Source of the DNA: Xiphydria camelus
Taxonomy: Eukaryota > Arthropoda > Insecta > Hymenoptera > Xiphydriidae
Direction: 5' to 3'
Assembly (NCBI GenBank): GCA_963678675.1
Contig: OY783193.1
Coordinates: 15,203,746 to 15,267,745, forward strand
Length of the DNA: 64,000 nucleotides
The notes under the pieces were generated by a model that saw only the letters and a program-made list of their open reading frames with translations, ran no database searches and had not been told where the DNA came from. Positions 1 to 9,800 of the stretch are shown piece after piece. A program made the position numbers and the translations under genes. How positions within the stretch are numbered: the stretch's first letter is position 1; each line of letters opens with the position of its first letter.

Positions 1-894
1 ATTATTGTCATAATTATGAGCCATAGAAGTTGAACTTTATTAAATAAAAGAAAAGTGGCATTAAAATACATAGAAGTAATAACCCCCGACCTATCCCGTC
101 ACTGCCATTGGTAGCCCGCTCATTATCAGACATAAAAGTTAGAAATTTGCAAAACTGTAGGAGGGAAATATATCATGTCATACATGGTTGAATTTGTAAT
201 AAAATTTCCTAAATTTTTGTCCACATGACTAAACCGAAATTTCGAAAAATTAGATAAAAAAATTTTTTTTTTTTGAAAAATAATGCTTTTTTTCAAAATC
301 TGTTTAGGGGATTTTATTATACTAAAAAAACCAAACAAAACGTACATTGAAAGTTTTCATCTATCTCGCTTCGTTTCGGAGATAGCTCGAAGAGGGTGAA
401 AATTCAGGGGTCCATTTCACCCCCTTAAACCAAAATTGGGCCGCTATAAAAAAATAGGGGTCTCTTATTTTTCGATAAACTTTAAATTTACGAAGTTTCA
501 TCAAGATCGGAAGCGGCGGCCTCGAAACGTTTCCTTGTAAGTTAACTAAGTTGCAAAATCGGCAGTTTCAAAATGTTACTTGCAAAACTGGCAATCTCCA
601 ATTTTCAATCCCATACTACTCAAAATTTATTGCAAATTCTGGTTTCTGCTTAATATCAAGTGATATGCATACATATGAGCTTGTTTCAGTTCAACAATAA
701 CAAACTTAAGTTATTTAGTTACCGAGTCATCAAAAATTCAGCTCTCCTATAAAATTTGCCAAAATGGAGATTGCCGGTTTTGCAACTAGACCCCTCATAT
801 ATCGCCCGAGAAATCGGATTCTTGACTTTTAGGCGCAAGGGGCGTGGCTTCGCGTTGCTAAGGAAAAATCTCTGTTAATATGTAACTTACAACA
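1..894. other. A+T-rich non-coding stretch with a short inverted repeat
   Basis: No credible coding sequence is visible. About 560-603 (ending GGCAATCTCCAATTTT) is inverted at 759-790 (AAAATGGAGATTGCCGG), with GTTGCAAAA at the outer side of each arm, so a short inverted repeat encloses roughly 160 bp. Around 363-385 an imperfect hairpin CTATCTCGCTTCG/CGGAGATAG occurs. This is probably decayed repeat DNA. Confidence 0.4.
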
Positions 895-1110
895 TTTACT
901 CTGGTCTCTATCGATAGAGAATAGTCGATTTATATGGCGTAACTAAGCATAGTTTTGGTTATAACCGTATATTTATTGAGAAAATTCGATGTAAAAATTG
1001 AGGGGTGCAGGGGGCAGACATTTGTGGTGTAAAGAGACACGGGTGCTCGCGACATCAGCGCTGTCGTGTCTGAGTGCGAAACTACTTGAACGAACATGCC
1101 GCGAGACACT
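895..1110. repeat. Dispersed repeat, second copy at 34411-34605
   Basis: This stretch, including TAACTAAGCATAGTTTTGG, GTTATAACC, AAAATTCGATGTAAAAATTG and GAGGGGGCAGACA-like sequence, is repeated in the same orientation at 34411-34605 with scattered substitutions. Both copies continue into ACACGGG...GAACGAACATGCC. In both places the repeat lies close to foldback sequence containing CCAACTCTAACT, so it may be the body of a larger, mostly deleted element of that family. No coding potential is seen. Confidence 0.6.
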
Positions 1111-1132
1111 GCCGTGTCTCATGATAGATATA

Positions 1133-1850
1133 CCGTACCGTATGTATCATGCCAAATTAAACAAGCAGATATACCGACATTGCCGAAACTTTACCGACGG
1201 TCAAAAATTTTATAGTTAGAGTTGGCTTGAGAAGAGTGCGCTGTGTGTACTGCGTGAGAACGAAAAGTGTCAAACGTCTGATTTCCCGATAGCTGTTAAT
1301 TCAAGAGATCGAAGTGTTTCGTCTATTATTCAATACTTCGATTTTCCGAATTGACAGCTATCGGGAAATCAGACGTTTGACACTTTTCGCTCTCACGCAG
1401 CACACACAGCGCACTCTTCTCAAGCCAACTCTAACTATAAAATTCTTGACCGTCGGTAAAGTTTCGGCAGTGTCGGTATATCTGCTTGTTTAATTTGGCA
1501 TGATACATACGGTATGTCCCACTCTGTACGGGCCAGTTTGAAAGTTACCTTCGGGGAGGCTTGGTCGGTAATCGAAACATTTAATACCGGTAGAAGTCGA
1601 GTCGGTAGTTAGAGTTGGTGTCAATTCGGGAGATCGAAGCGTCTAACCTCGAAATTATGAATTTGTGAATAATGGTGAGTATTTTCCATTATTCACAAAT
1701 TCATAATTTCAAAGTTAGATACTTCGATCACCCGAATTGACACCAACTCTAACTACCGACTCGACTTCTACCGGTATTAAATGACTCAAGTACCGACCAA
1801 GCCTCCCCGAAGGTAACTTCAAACTGGCCCGTACAGAGTGGGACATACGG
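1133..1850. mobile_element. TA-flanked foldback element, interrupted by a sibling element
   Basis: The ends are CCGTATGTCCC (left, split as CCGTA at 1133-1137 plus TGTCCC from 1515) and GGGACATACGG (right, to 1850), flanked by TA at 1131-1132 and 1851-1852. Apart from the insertion it is one long hairpin: about 165 bp of left arm from 1513 matches the right arm to 1850 with few mismatches around a loop near 1682. The arms contain CCAACTCTAACTACCGACTC and GGGAGATCGAAG, which recur near 20140 and 34363. It is non-coding. Inference: a non-autonomous TA-targeting (Tc1/mariner-type) foldback. Confidence 0.75.
1138..1512. mobile_element. Nested foldback element with the same terminal motif
   Basis: The ends CCGTATGTATCATGCC and GGCATGATACATACGG face each other and TA lies immediately outside (1136-1137, 1513-1514). 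The arms of about 185 bp are near-identical around a loop near 1327-1340. It sits exactly in the TA of the terminal CCGTATG of the surrounding foldback, so it inserted into a sibling. Only the outer 8 bp or so are shared with that sibling; the rest of the arms is different sequence apart from CCAACTCTAACT and GATCGAAG. Confidence 0.75.
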
Positions 1851-1875
1851 TAGTATCGTAGATTTTACCACGCAT

Positions 1876-2070
1876 ACTCAGAAAATAATTTGCTGCCGTA
1901 ACATATTATATTCTTTCATCGTAAGAAAAGTTTTGTTAACACAGTGATAATAAACTCATGTGTTGATATAACGGCCAATTATTATTGCAGTGACAAAGCT
2001 AATCTGCTGCATATTTTTCGTTATAGCAACTATACATATTTGTTACGGATATCAACATTTCGGTAGACGT
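1876..2070. repeat. Degenerate subterminal-repeat block (left-end type)
   Basis: It begins ACTCAGAAAATAATTTGCTGCC and resembles 12967-13230, which begins ACTCAAAAAAATAATTTATTGCC. It contains several loose GTTATNACAA/TTGTTANC motifs. Oppositely oriented relatives occur at 9600-9800 and 15985-16150. One reading is the left end of an old transposon later filled with other elements. The similarity is low, so this is tentative. Confidence 0.35.
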
Positions 2071-2687
2071 GCGAAACGTTATTGACAAGATATTGCCTCG
2101 GAAGGACTGTCAAATGTTCAAAACTCCTCCGCTCCTCTCAGCCAGTAAATGATACGATCTTCAATTAGAGTTCATTTATTTCTACAAGGTTATGTTGTTC
2201 TTATCAGTTGGTATTATTTCAATCGATTATATTATATTAAACTCTCAAATTATTACTAATGAACTATAACAATCGAACAAACCATTATAGTTTTATAGTC
2301 TAGAACCCATATAACAAGATTGAAGCAAAAAGATACATGTAACCCGAGTCGAAAAATAAAGCTTGGTTTCATCGTGAATTCTTTGAAGTTAGCGTTTGTT
2401 GACAGACGAAAGCTCTGTTTCTAACCTAAGTCCATTCTGATTCTCGTCAAAGTGAAGGCGATTTTATTCGAACGCACAGCAGGACAAAATGAAGACTTAG
2501 TCGCGTTCCACAATTAAAAGACCTGATTAGGTCTTAGAAATAACGATAGCTCCTGCTTTCGTTCAGACATTAATCGAAAGCGAGGTATAAGATTCGAGCG
2601 CGATGAGATCGAAAAGGACGAAAGTAGGTCTTCAGATACGCGTAAATATAATGAACTAATTGCAGTCTAATTCGTATGGGAACTTAG

Positions 2688-2926
2688 AAATTGTACCAAC
2701 CACACCTACCGACACACAATTCACACATGCTACAAGCATATGAATATTACAGTCAAAAATCACCCTGGGGATATCAGTATTTAAAGAGTTGGGTCAAAGA
2801 TTATGGATCACCGTATCCTCATCCACCAAGGAATACCGGGAACTATTGTCAAAATTTGGATGAGCAAGACATGAATGATAAACAGTATCCCCCCTACTCC
2901 AGCGAATTACACATAAGTAATGTAAT
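2688..2926 (+). CDS. Candidate exon, Tyr/Pro/His-rich, unrecognised
   Basis: An open frame of about 80 codons follows a splice-acceptor-like TTAG (2684-2687) and can end at a donor-like AA|GTAATG (GT at 2927-2928); otherwise it runs to a stop at 2952-2954. The peptide includes HMLQAYEYYSQKSPWGYQYL and KSWVKDYGSPYPHPPR. It is rich in Tyr, Pro, His and Gln, as in low-complexity parts of transcription factors, but no domain is recognised. There is no ATG at the start, in keeping with an internal exon. Codon use looks more gene-like than the surrounding A+T-rich DNA. It may be a host exon or a fragment carried by a transposon; no neighbouring exon was found. Confidence 0.3.
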
Positions 2927-2954
2927 TTTAATGATTTATTCAAAATTTACGTAA

Positions 2955-4400
2955 CTTTTTGTATTAACTTCTTATCACGTGCCGTTATATCTTACCGCGT
3001 GCCGTTTTAAATATATGAAACAAATTTTAAACTTTGTTCTATCTCTGTAATTCTACAATGAAGGGTTCTCGAGCATACCGTGCGGTTGTAAGGGGAAGAG
3101 TTGATAGCAGGGGAAATTTGGTGCCATACTTTCTCCTAAATGAAAGCCGAAATTAAATAAAAATAGAATTACCGGAATAAATATTTCCATGGGTAGCGAG
3201 TAGCACGAGCTGAACGGGTTAGCCTATAGGCGGCGAGCGAATTTGCTACCAGCGCCACCATGGCGACTTTGTACAGTTTCCACGGGAATGAGTTGACTGC
3301 GATGTGCCAGCTGCCAATCCTGTTCCATCGCAATGAGCGACGGAATTAGGAGGGTCGATTCGTGCTTCTTGGTAGCATCGACCACAAATAATTCGCCGAC
3401 TAGAATTAATCGCGTCGTAGGCGAAACGAATATTTCGATAAACATACCTAGGTCGTAAATGTCGCAGTTCCGAACTTTTCTCCGAAGGTAATTTTAGAGC
3501 GATTCGTAGCAAGCCGTCTCTCGCAGTGCCTGCTTCAATTAGGACCGTGCAACACCCGTACAGTGACACCTGGTGGCAGTAGTCGGCGAAAAATCGGCAC
3601 TTTTATAGAGTACCAAATACGATAAGAATAGAGAAATACTCGGAAAAACCAATTAGTGAACAACAATATGAATGTTTTTCATCAGGTGTATTTTATAGCA
3701 ATTATTTATATGTATAGAATTGCAATAAACAGTAAGTATAACATTTAGGCCCGGTTTATTCACCTTCAGACACATTGACTGCCATATAATGTACTTTAAC
3801 CCGGCAGCGGTGGTGGTTGGCAGTTAACGTGTTATAGGTATACCTCCATATATGAAGAGACGTGCCGACTAACTTCAAGCCTTCACCACTAGTTGCGCAC
3901 GATCGTTCGCCGTATCCCCTCCAAGCAGTTGCACGGTCCCAATAGGTACCGTCACAAAAGCCATCCGAGCCGGATTAAGGGGAGGAATGTCGGATGCAGT
4001 CGATGGACAATTGGGGAATTTTGATACCTGGTTTATCCAGGAAAGCCATACACTGTTCGCGATCGATGTAGAGATTAGATCTAGATTGGCGCATTACTTA
4101 GGTTGCGATGATAGTGAGGGGTAAGAAATGACATAGAAGTCCCCTTGCGACGGAACACATATTAACACAAACTCAAGTCACTTGATACATTTTGTAAATC
4201 GGTCACAATGGCGAAGCGGTAGGTTTTGGCGAATTTAGGCTGTCAATGAGCCCGCAGCCATGTACCTTTCCCGGAAGGATTAATTACTGGACGAGTCGTA
4301 ATGAACCGCTTTCCACAATACCCATTCTAATAAACACCGCTATCTATCTTCTTCTATCTTCCATATACACGTTTAAATAAAAATGTTATATTTGTTTCTT
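2955..4400. other. No clear gene; fragments of dispersed repeats
   Basis: Open frames on the minus strand at 3224-3569 are short, in competing frames and match no family I recognise. About 3200-3243 (GCGAGTAGCACGAGCTGAAC, then AGGCGGCGAGCGAAT) is inverted at about 8026-8066, and CCCGAGTCGAAAAATAAAG at 2343 is inverted near 8386-8408. An old inverted pair may therefore enclose the 4-8 kb elements. Sequence around 4070-4290 is related to 25150-25300 (CATTACTTAGGTTGCGATGA is inverted there, ATCGGTCACAATGGCGA is direct). Confidence 0.35.
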
Positions 4401-4600
4401 GAAGGTCTAACGTCGCGGTCTCACTGGGTCATAAACTGGGCGAGAGCACTACATACCTGTATTGTGCATGTGTCACGTCAATGTCGACACGTTGAGACCG
4501 CGTCGTAAGATCTCCGAAAGTTCTTTACCGATTGCTTTGAAATTTGGACATAACGTTGCATTCGAATACGCGCGTTTTTCATATATACCTACTCTTTATA

Positions 4601-4816
4601 TACACCCGGGCTCACGGAATCTGTCGCTGGTGACTTTTTTTAAATGTTATTTTTAAACGTACTAACCAATGATTAATCAATCCTCGTGCTTTCATTAACG
4701 AGAGTAGACGTCACCGTAGCTAATGAGGGCATGAGAATTAATTGTTCACTGGTTAGTACGTTTAAAAATAAGGTTTAAAAAAAGTCACCAGCGACAGATT
4801 TCGTGAGCACGGGTGT
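4601..4816. mobile_element. MITE, TACACCCGGG-TCACGGA family (copy 1)
   Basis: The ends TACACCCGGGCTCACGGAAT and GTGAGCACGGGTGTA are inverted repeats that continue inward for about 65 bp through GTCGCTGGTGAC and TTTAAACGTACTAACCA. The interior (TTCATTA...GCTAATGA...CATGA.AATTAATT) is recognisably the same as the copies at 14085-14304 and 39031-39250. Direct repeats of about 90 bp (TCCGAAAGTT, ACCGATTGC, GAATACGC) lie on both sides at 4510-4600 and 4855-4945. It is non-coding. Confidence 0.75.
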
Positions 4817-4948
4817 ACCTACTCCTTAAGGGGGTAAATGAATAAAAATGTATCTTAAATTTCCGAAAGTTTTTCACCGATTGCCTTGAAATTTTAATAC
4901 AACGTTACATTTGAATACGCACGTTTTTTTTTATATATCTACTATCTA

Positions 4949-5515
4949 CAGGGTGTTCGGAAAAAACGCCGACACAGAAATAGGGGTGATAGGTTACGTC
5001 ATTACAAGTATTTTGATATAAGGGACCTATACCCGCAAGCGCCCCCTTCTGGAGATATCAACTTTTCAAGTTTATAACGACCGAGGTTGATCAAAGTAGA
5101 ATAATATTGAGTTTTTGTCTACCTGTACAATTGAAAAACAAATGAAAACTCCTTGTATCCGCATCATCTTCGAAAAGTACAAGGACTTGAGCCAAGCGGT
5201 TATCCTTTCCGCAAGCAGTTTGCGCAGTGGCACATCTATCCAGAATCGTTTCCGATTTTGTATGGACATGGGTGGCCGTCATTTTGAGCATTTGCTGTAG
5301 TACATTGTTTCTGTATCTTGTAAAATTAAATATTCGTTTCCATCTTGATACGTTTCTTATTATTCTACTTTGATCAACCTCGGTCGTTATAAATTTGAAA
5401 AGTTGATATCTCCAGAAGGGGGCGCTTGCGGGTATAGGTCCCTTATATCAAAATACTTGTAATGACGTAACCTATCACCCCTATTTCTGTGTCGGTGTTT
5501 TTTCCGAACACCCTG
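4949..5515. mobile_element. Deleted mariner/Tc1-like element with 158-bp TIRs
   Basis: The element runs from CAGGGTGTTCGG (4949) to CCGAACACCCTG (5515), with TA on both sides (4947-4948, 5516-5517). The inverted repeats 4949-5106 and 5358-5515 are about 158 bp and almost identical, which suggests recent activity. The interior of about 250 bp keeps only the C-terminal codons of a transposase. TA target duplication and CAGGGTGT-type ends fit the IS630/Tc1/mariner superfamily. It would be mobilised only in trans. Confidence 0.85.
5115..5300 (+). pseudogene. Transposase C-terminal remnant (mariner/Tc1-like)
   Basis: The short frame ends in IQNRFRFCMDMGGRHFEHLL and a stop. In a family of insect IS630/mariner-like transposases the protein ends with a segment of the form R...C....GGHFEHLL, and that is the basis of this call. 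The catalytic DDE core and N-terminal HTH are absent, so the fragment cannot act. The upstream part (LSQAVILSASSLRSG) fits the same C-terminal helix only loosely, so a frameshift before it is likely. It lies inside the 4949-5515 deletion derivative, 57 bp before the right TIR. Confidence 0.6.
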
Positions 5516-5517
5516 TA

Positions 5518-5854
5518 TATACCAACTCCCTTAAAGGAGTAAAATAAAGAAGATTATTTCGTGATTCACGCGGACAAAGTCGCAAGGGGAAAGCTATTGA
5601 CTACTTACTTCTAAAGTAACTGAATATGGATGTGGCGAACCACACGGTCTTCTATCACAGAAATTTGGGTTATACCACATTTGTGTGTGTGCGCGCTTAC
5701 TCGCATTTAAGACATGTTTAGAAAAGACTAATTTTAGGCCATTTTTATACGAAGCATCATTATGATGCATAAATTTTACAGCCTGAAAGCTGAAATAAAT
5801 TATAGTATCCATTGCCAGCAAGTTAACATTGACACATCAGGTCCTACGGTCACT
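5518..5854. other. No gene seen
   Basis: A+T-rich DNA between two TA-flanked elements. A 75-codon minus-strand frame at 5594-5821 has no recognisable motif. No repeat structure was noticed. Confidence 0.4.
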
Positions 5855-6257
5855 TAAGGAGTCTCGTCAGTGAAATTTTTCAAGACAGATTTTTATTAGA
5901 TTTTTTTCATGTATTTAGCCAAGTATCTTATAGATGAAAATCAAAAACCAATCAATTTTCACTTAACCGTTTCTTTGTAATTAATTTTTAAAAGTAGGCA
6001 TTTTAACATTGTGGCTTATGCACATACTGCTAAACAGACGTCAAACACAGTTTTAGCAAGACAGAAAATTCACAAAATATGCTCAAATTATATGGTAAGA
6101 TGCGTAGTTTTGTTTTTGTATGAAATAAATCACTTTTACTTAGCGGTTTTTGTATAATAAGAAAAAATGTGAGGGAAAACGCGAATTTTCAGACAAAACC
6201 GGCGGCCATATGCAAAATCGTGGCAACGCAGAGGCTATGACGTTTTGCTGTGACTCT

Positions 6258-6393
6258 CAGGGCCGCGTCTAACGGGGGGCCATTTCGTGCCACGCACGAA
6301 GGTGCACTAGCCATGAGGCGCCAAAAGGCCTCATACCTTCTCCAGAAAAGGGCGCTAAGCACGAAGGCGTCTCAACATCTAGAAGCGGCCCTG
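6258..6393. mobile_element. hAT-type MITE in left arm, 8-bp TSD
   Basis: A 136-bp insert begins CAGGGCCGCGTCTAAC and ends AGAAGCGGCCCTG (inverted CAGGGCCGC), and is flanked by GTGACTCT at 6250-6257 and 6394-6401. CAGGG ends plus an 8-bp duplication are diagnostic of hAT elements. The interior contains a hairpin-like GGCGCC region. The same insertion, in mirror image and with the same duplication, lies at 7245-7380; a diverged relative is at 28782-28902. Confidence 0.88.
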
Positions 6394-7244
6394 GTGACTC
6401 TCCACGACCCATTCGTAGACATTGAATCATTTTCCTATAATATTTTTCTGTTACAAATTTTCCGTTCCACCGAATCTTCTGGGGTTTCAAAAAATTAAAC
6501 ATTTTTTCTTTTCTTCGAATATTTTTCACTCATGCTACTTTTTAGGAGAAGTTACACTTGTTCTAGGTTATGAGTAAACGCTGTGTGGTAAATCAGATAT
6601 TCTACGTTATCTACAGAACTAGTACCAACTGCGGAATATTCTAATCCACCGTTGCCACGTCTTGCACACATTTTATAATTTTATAATAAAATCAATTTAA
6701 CGCAAAAAATAAATTATAAACATATTCATCATCCTTAAGGAGTCTCTTCAGTACTTTGCGGGGTGAGGTACGCGGGGCGAAACATCAAAGAAACCGACGG
6801 TTATTGCCAATCCTAGATAAGTTAATTTACAGAAGAAAAAATAGTAAATACATGGTTAGGCAGATTCAAGATCTGTTAATTTCAGATTTCTTATGCATTT
6901 TAAAGATGATGAATATGTTTATAATTTATTTTTTGCGTTAAATTGATTTTATTATAAAATTATAAAATGTGTGCAAGACGTGGCAACGGTGGATTAGAAT
7001 ATTCCGCAGTTGGTACTAGTTCTGTAGATAACGTAGAATATCTGATTTACCACACAGCGTTTACTCATAACCTAGAACAAGTGTAACTTCTCGTGAAAAG
7101 TAGCATGAGTGAAAAATATTCGAAGAAAAGAAAAAATGTTTAATTTTTTGAAACCCCAGAAGATTCGGTAGAACGGAAAATTTGTAACAGAAAAATATTA
7201 TAGGAAAATGATTCAATGTCAACGAATGGGTCGTGGAGAGTCAC

Positions 7245-7380
7245 CAGGGCCGCTTCTAGATGTTGAGACGCCTTCGTGCTTAGCGCCCTTTTCTGGAGAA
7301 GGTATGAGGCCTTTTGGCGCCTCATGGCTAGTGCACCTTCGTGCGTGGCACGAAATGGCCCCCCGTTAGACGCGGCCCTG
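7245..7380. mobile_element. hAT-type MITE in right arm (mirror copy)
   Basis: Mirror image of 6258-6393, with the 8-bp duplication AGAGTCAC at 7237-7244 and 7381-7388. Because insertion site and duplication are identical in both arms, it was copied with the arm rather than inserted twice. Confidence 0.88.
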
Positions 7381-7804
7381 AGAGTCACAGCAAAACGTCA
7401 TAGCCTCTGCGTTGCCACGATTTTGCATATGGCCGCCGGTTTTGCCTGAAAATTCGCGTTTTCCCTCACATTTTTTCTTATTATACAAAAACCGCTAAGT
7501 AAAAGTGATTTATTTCATGCAAAAACAAAACTACGCATCTTACCATATAATTTGAGCATATTTTGTGAATTTTCTGTCTTGCTAAAACTGTGTTTGACGT
7601 CTGTTTAGCAGTATGTGCATAAGCCACAATGTTAAAATGCTTACTTTTAAAAATTAATTACAAAGAAACGGTTAAGTGAAAATTGATTGGTTTTTGATTT
7701 TCATCTATAAGATACTTGGCTAAATACATGAAAAAATCTAATAAAAATCTGTCTTGAAAAATTTCACTGACGAGACTCCTTAACTACAAGGCCGGATGTC
7801 TACC

Positions 7805-7957
7805 GGATCGGGCCGACCACAATTGGGCCGATCGCTGGGCACTTGGGTGTGTATATATATATATATACAGATTGGGTATATATAGATATACAGATTGGGT
7901 ATATATAGATATACTCAAGTGCTCAGCGATCGGCTGAGCACCGACCCGACCCGACCT
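7805..7957. repeat. Small foldback with a TATA-type microsatellite loop
   Basis: GGGCCGATCGCTGGGCACTT near 7826 pairs with AAGTGCTCAGCGATCGGC near 7916, and the flanking CGGGCCGACC/GACCCGACCC also pairs. The loop is (TA)n plus two copies of a 24-bp unit containing AGATTGGGTATATATAG. Confidence 0.6.
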
Positions 7958-8579
7958 AAGTGACTTTGCTCAGTTCCCGTAATAAATGTTTCGGTTCGCC
8001 TAGGAGAGGCGCTGTTAAACAATATTCGCTCGCCGCCTATTCAGCTTGTGTCACACTCGCTAGCGACGGAGTAAACGATTATTCTGGTAAGTCTATTTCT
8101 TAATTTTGGCCTTTATTTAGGAAAAAATACATCATCGAATTTTCGCGTCCCTTACATCTACACAGCACGCTCGAGGGGACCCTTCAAAACAAAACCTCAT
8201 TCAGTCTATTTCGCTCGCTTCGAATCCGGCGAAAATTAGGATAGAATCAGGTCTTCAAAACCTGCTTTCATCTAAAATTTATACCTGATTTACCTAACGT
8301 TTTTCCGTATTCCGACCAAATCCAGGTCTCAATTTAGAACTGGATTTGTTCTGACTTTTAGTTAGTTTTTAGTTCATATCCAGACTTTATTTTTTCGACT
8401 CGGGAAGTCGAGTAAGTTTTACATTTCAACCGACACGAGAAAATTGTCTGGCTGAAAATTTGGGATACGATCTGTTACGTCTTGAAAATCCCTACGCAGC
8501 CGTATTCATAGAATTAATAGAGGTACGTGCGAGCGAGCGATAAATAAGTTCTCATGGAGAGATAGAGGATAAGCAATCA
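7958..8579. other. Non-coding; inverted relative of 2340-3243
   Basis: About 8026-8066 (ATTCGCTCGCCGCCTAT) and about 8386-8408 (TTATTTTTTCGACTCGGGAA) are inverted relatives of 3200-3243 and 2343-2362. No coding frame was found. An AGGTCTTCAAAACCTG-type short hairpin occurs near 8250. Confidence 0.3.
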
Positions 8580-9182
8580 TGTAACAGCCCGGACAAATCA
8601 AATCCCAAACAGGAACAAACACTCCTACGCAGCGACGAATGAAACGGAAAGCGAAACACTTCAAGGAGCCTTCAACAGATCATAACTTCATCACACTCTA
8701 TGGGACGCAATAACGACGTGTCATCGATGCGAGAGGCCGGAAGTTCCGCGAAGACCTCAGCGATGCACGTGCCATCAAAAACTAGATCAAGGCATCTTCT
8801 TCCCCCCCTTTGCAAAACGTCAAGCTGGACCCCACCTAGGACGAAGAATCAAGCTTGACCATTGGTCGCCCCCACCGGAACAGGGATAGGAACCACCCCC
8901 GCGAAAATGAAATAAAAGGAGACTCTCTAATCAGAGAGTGCAGAATATTAGCACAGCTTCCAGTATCAATTAGATTAGTGCAAGTTTTTAGTGCAGAATC
9001 TTAGCGCAGAATTTAAGCAGAATTTAAGCAGAATCTTAGTGCAGAAATTTAGTTGAGTTTCCAGTGCGAATTTGATTGTAATCAGATCAGTGTTTGTGGC
9101 TTTGTATCAAGTTGATTAGTTGCTTAAAAATAAAATCCGTTAACCAATCGGTGTTGTGATTCGTGTCACCCAGTCCTTTGCA
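8580..9182 (+). mobile_element. Possible solo LTR of a retrotransposon
   Basis: The segment starts TGTAACAGCCCGGAC, as many insect Ty3/gypsy-type LTRs do. It contains a TATA-like AAATAAAAGG near 8910 followed by a small palindrome ACTCTCTAATCAGAGAGT, then runs of TTTAAGCAGAATCTTAGTGCAGAA, a polyadenylation signal AATAAAATCC near 9129, and an end near TTTGCA. No matching second LTR, primer-binding site or gag/pol was found, and I could not find a convincing target-site duplication (AATCA left, AATCG a few bases right). The call rests on layout alone. Confidence 0.35.
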
Positions 9183-9261
9183 AGTAATCGAAAAAGGAAA
9201 GCCCTAAGGAGAGAGTAGAGAGAGAGATCCAGTCCTCCTAGCAAGGACCACACGGCAACCC

Positions 9262-9291
9262 GAGAGAGAAAGAGAGAGAGAGAGAGAGAGA
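9262..9291. repeat. (GA)n microsatellite
   Basis: GAGAGAGAAAGAGAG-type run of about 30 bp. Confidence 0.9.
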
Positions 9292-9599
9292 TCGAAAGTC
9301 AAAGAAAGGTTAGTAGCAACAGAATATTCTTTTGCGATATAAAATGTGTTGATTGTATCGATGATCCCTATTGTTTTCCCCGAATTGATAGTTAGTAGTA
9401 AATCTAGTTGTCCATGACGTGACAGATCCGTATCCATACTTTTTTAATTCAAGTTTTCCCAGACTTCTGCTATATTTTTTTATAGGCATTTATGTGTCAC
9501 GAGCAGTATCTCGTTACGAGAACATTCATTTATAAATCATAAAGTTCAACTTCCCGTGAAATTATTATCGACAAAATATTGGACTCGACCGAAATCTGC

Positions 9600-9800
9600 T
9601 TTACTTTAATAAAAAAGGAGAAGTAATCTTCTTTTGCAACAACATTCTTTATCACTGTAACGTCAGAGAGTTTCTGTAGTATAATGACAAAAAATATGTC
9701 ACCATAACAAATCGATATTTTTGTGTGCTAACCGATTCAAGTTAACAAATGAGCGTTCGTTGTGACAACTAATTATTTTTCACAGAGCGGAAAGGTAATT
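9600..9800. repeat. Degenerate subterminal-repeat block (right-end type)
   Basis: Resembles 15985-16150 in the same orientation: TTTTGCAA, ATTCTTTA, CACNGTAACGTC, CATAACAAATCGATATTTT, TGAGCNTTNGTTNTGACAACTAAT. It is loosely an inverted relative of 1876-2070. Confidence 0.4.

Larger units (their letters stand above)
5857..7780. mobile_element. 1.92-kb palindromic TA-flanked element
   Basis: The ends are AGGAGTCTCGTCAGTG and CACTGACGAGACTCCT with TA outside (5855-5856, 7781-7782). The arms 5857-6732 and 6905-7780 are each 876 bp and nearly identical in inverted orientation; the loop is only 172 bp. The loop starts with CCTTAAGGAGTCTCTTCAGT, a further copy of the terminal motif, as if the palindrome arose where one copy's end met its own mirror image. 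Mirror-image 82-codon frames in the arms are by-products of the palindrome. No transposase is present. TA target and short ends suggest a Tc1/mariner-mobilised element. Confidence 0.85.

Noticed and set aside
6250..7388. Identical 82-codon frames on opposite strands
   Set aside because: Mirror copies in the palindrome, mostly translated hAT MITE; no domain.
8580..9190. Full LTR retrotransposon
   Set aside because: No second LTR, primer-binding site or gag/pol was found, so only a tentative solo LTR is listed.
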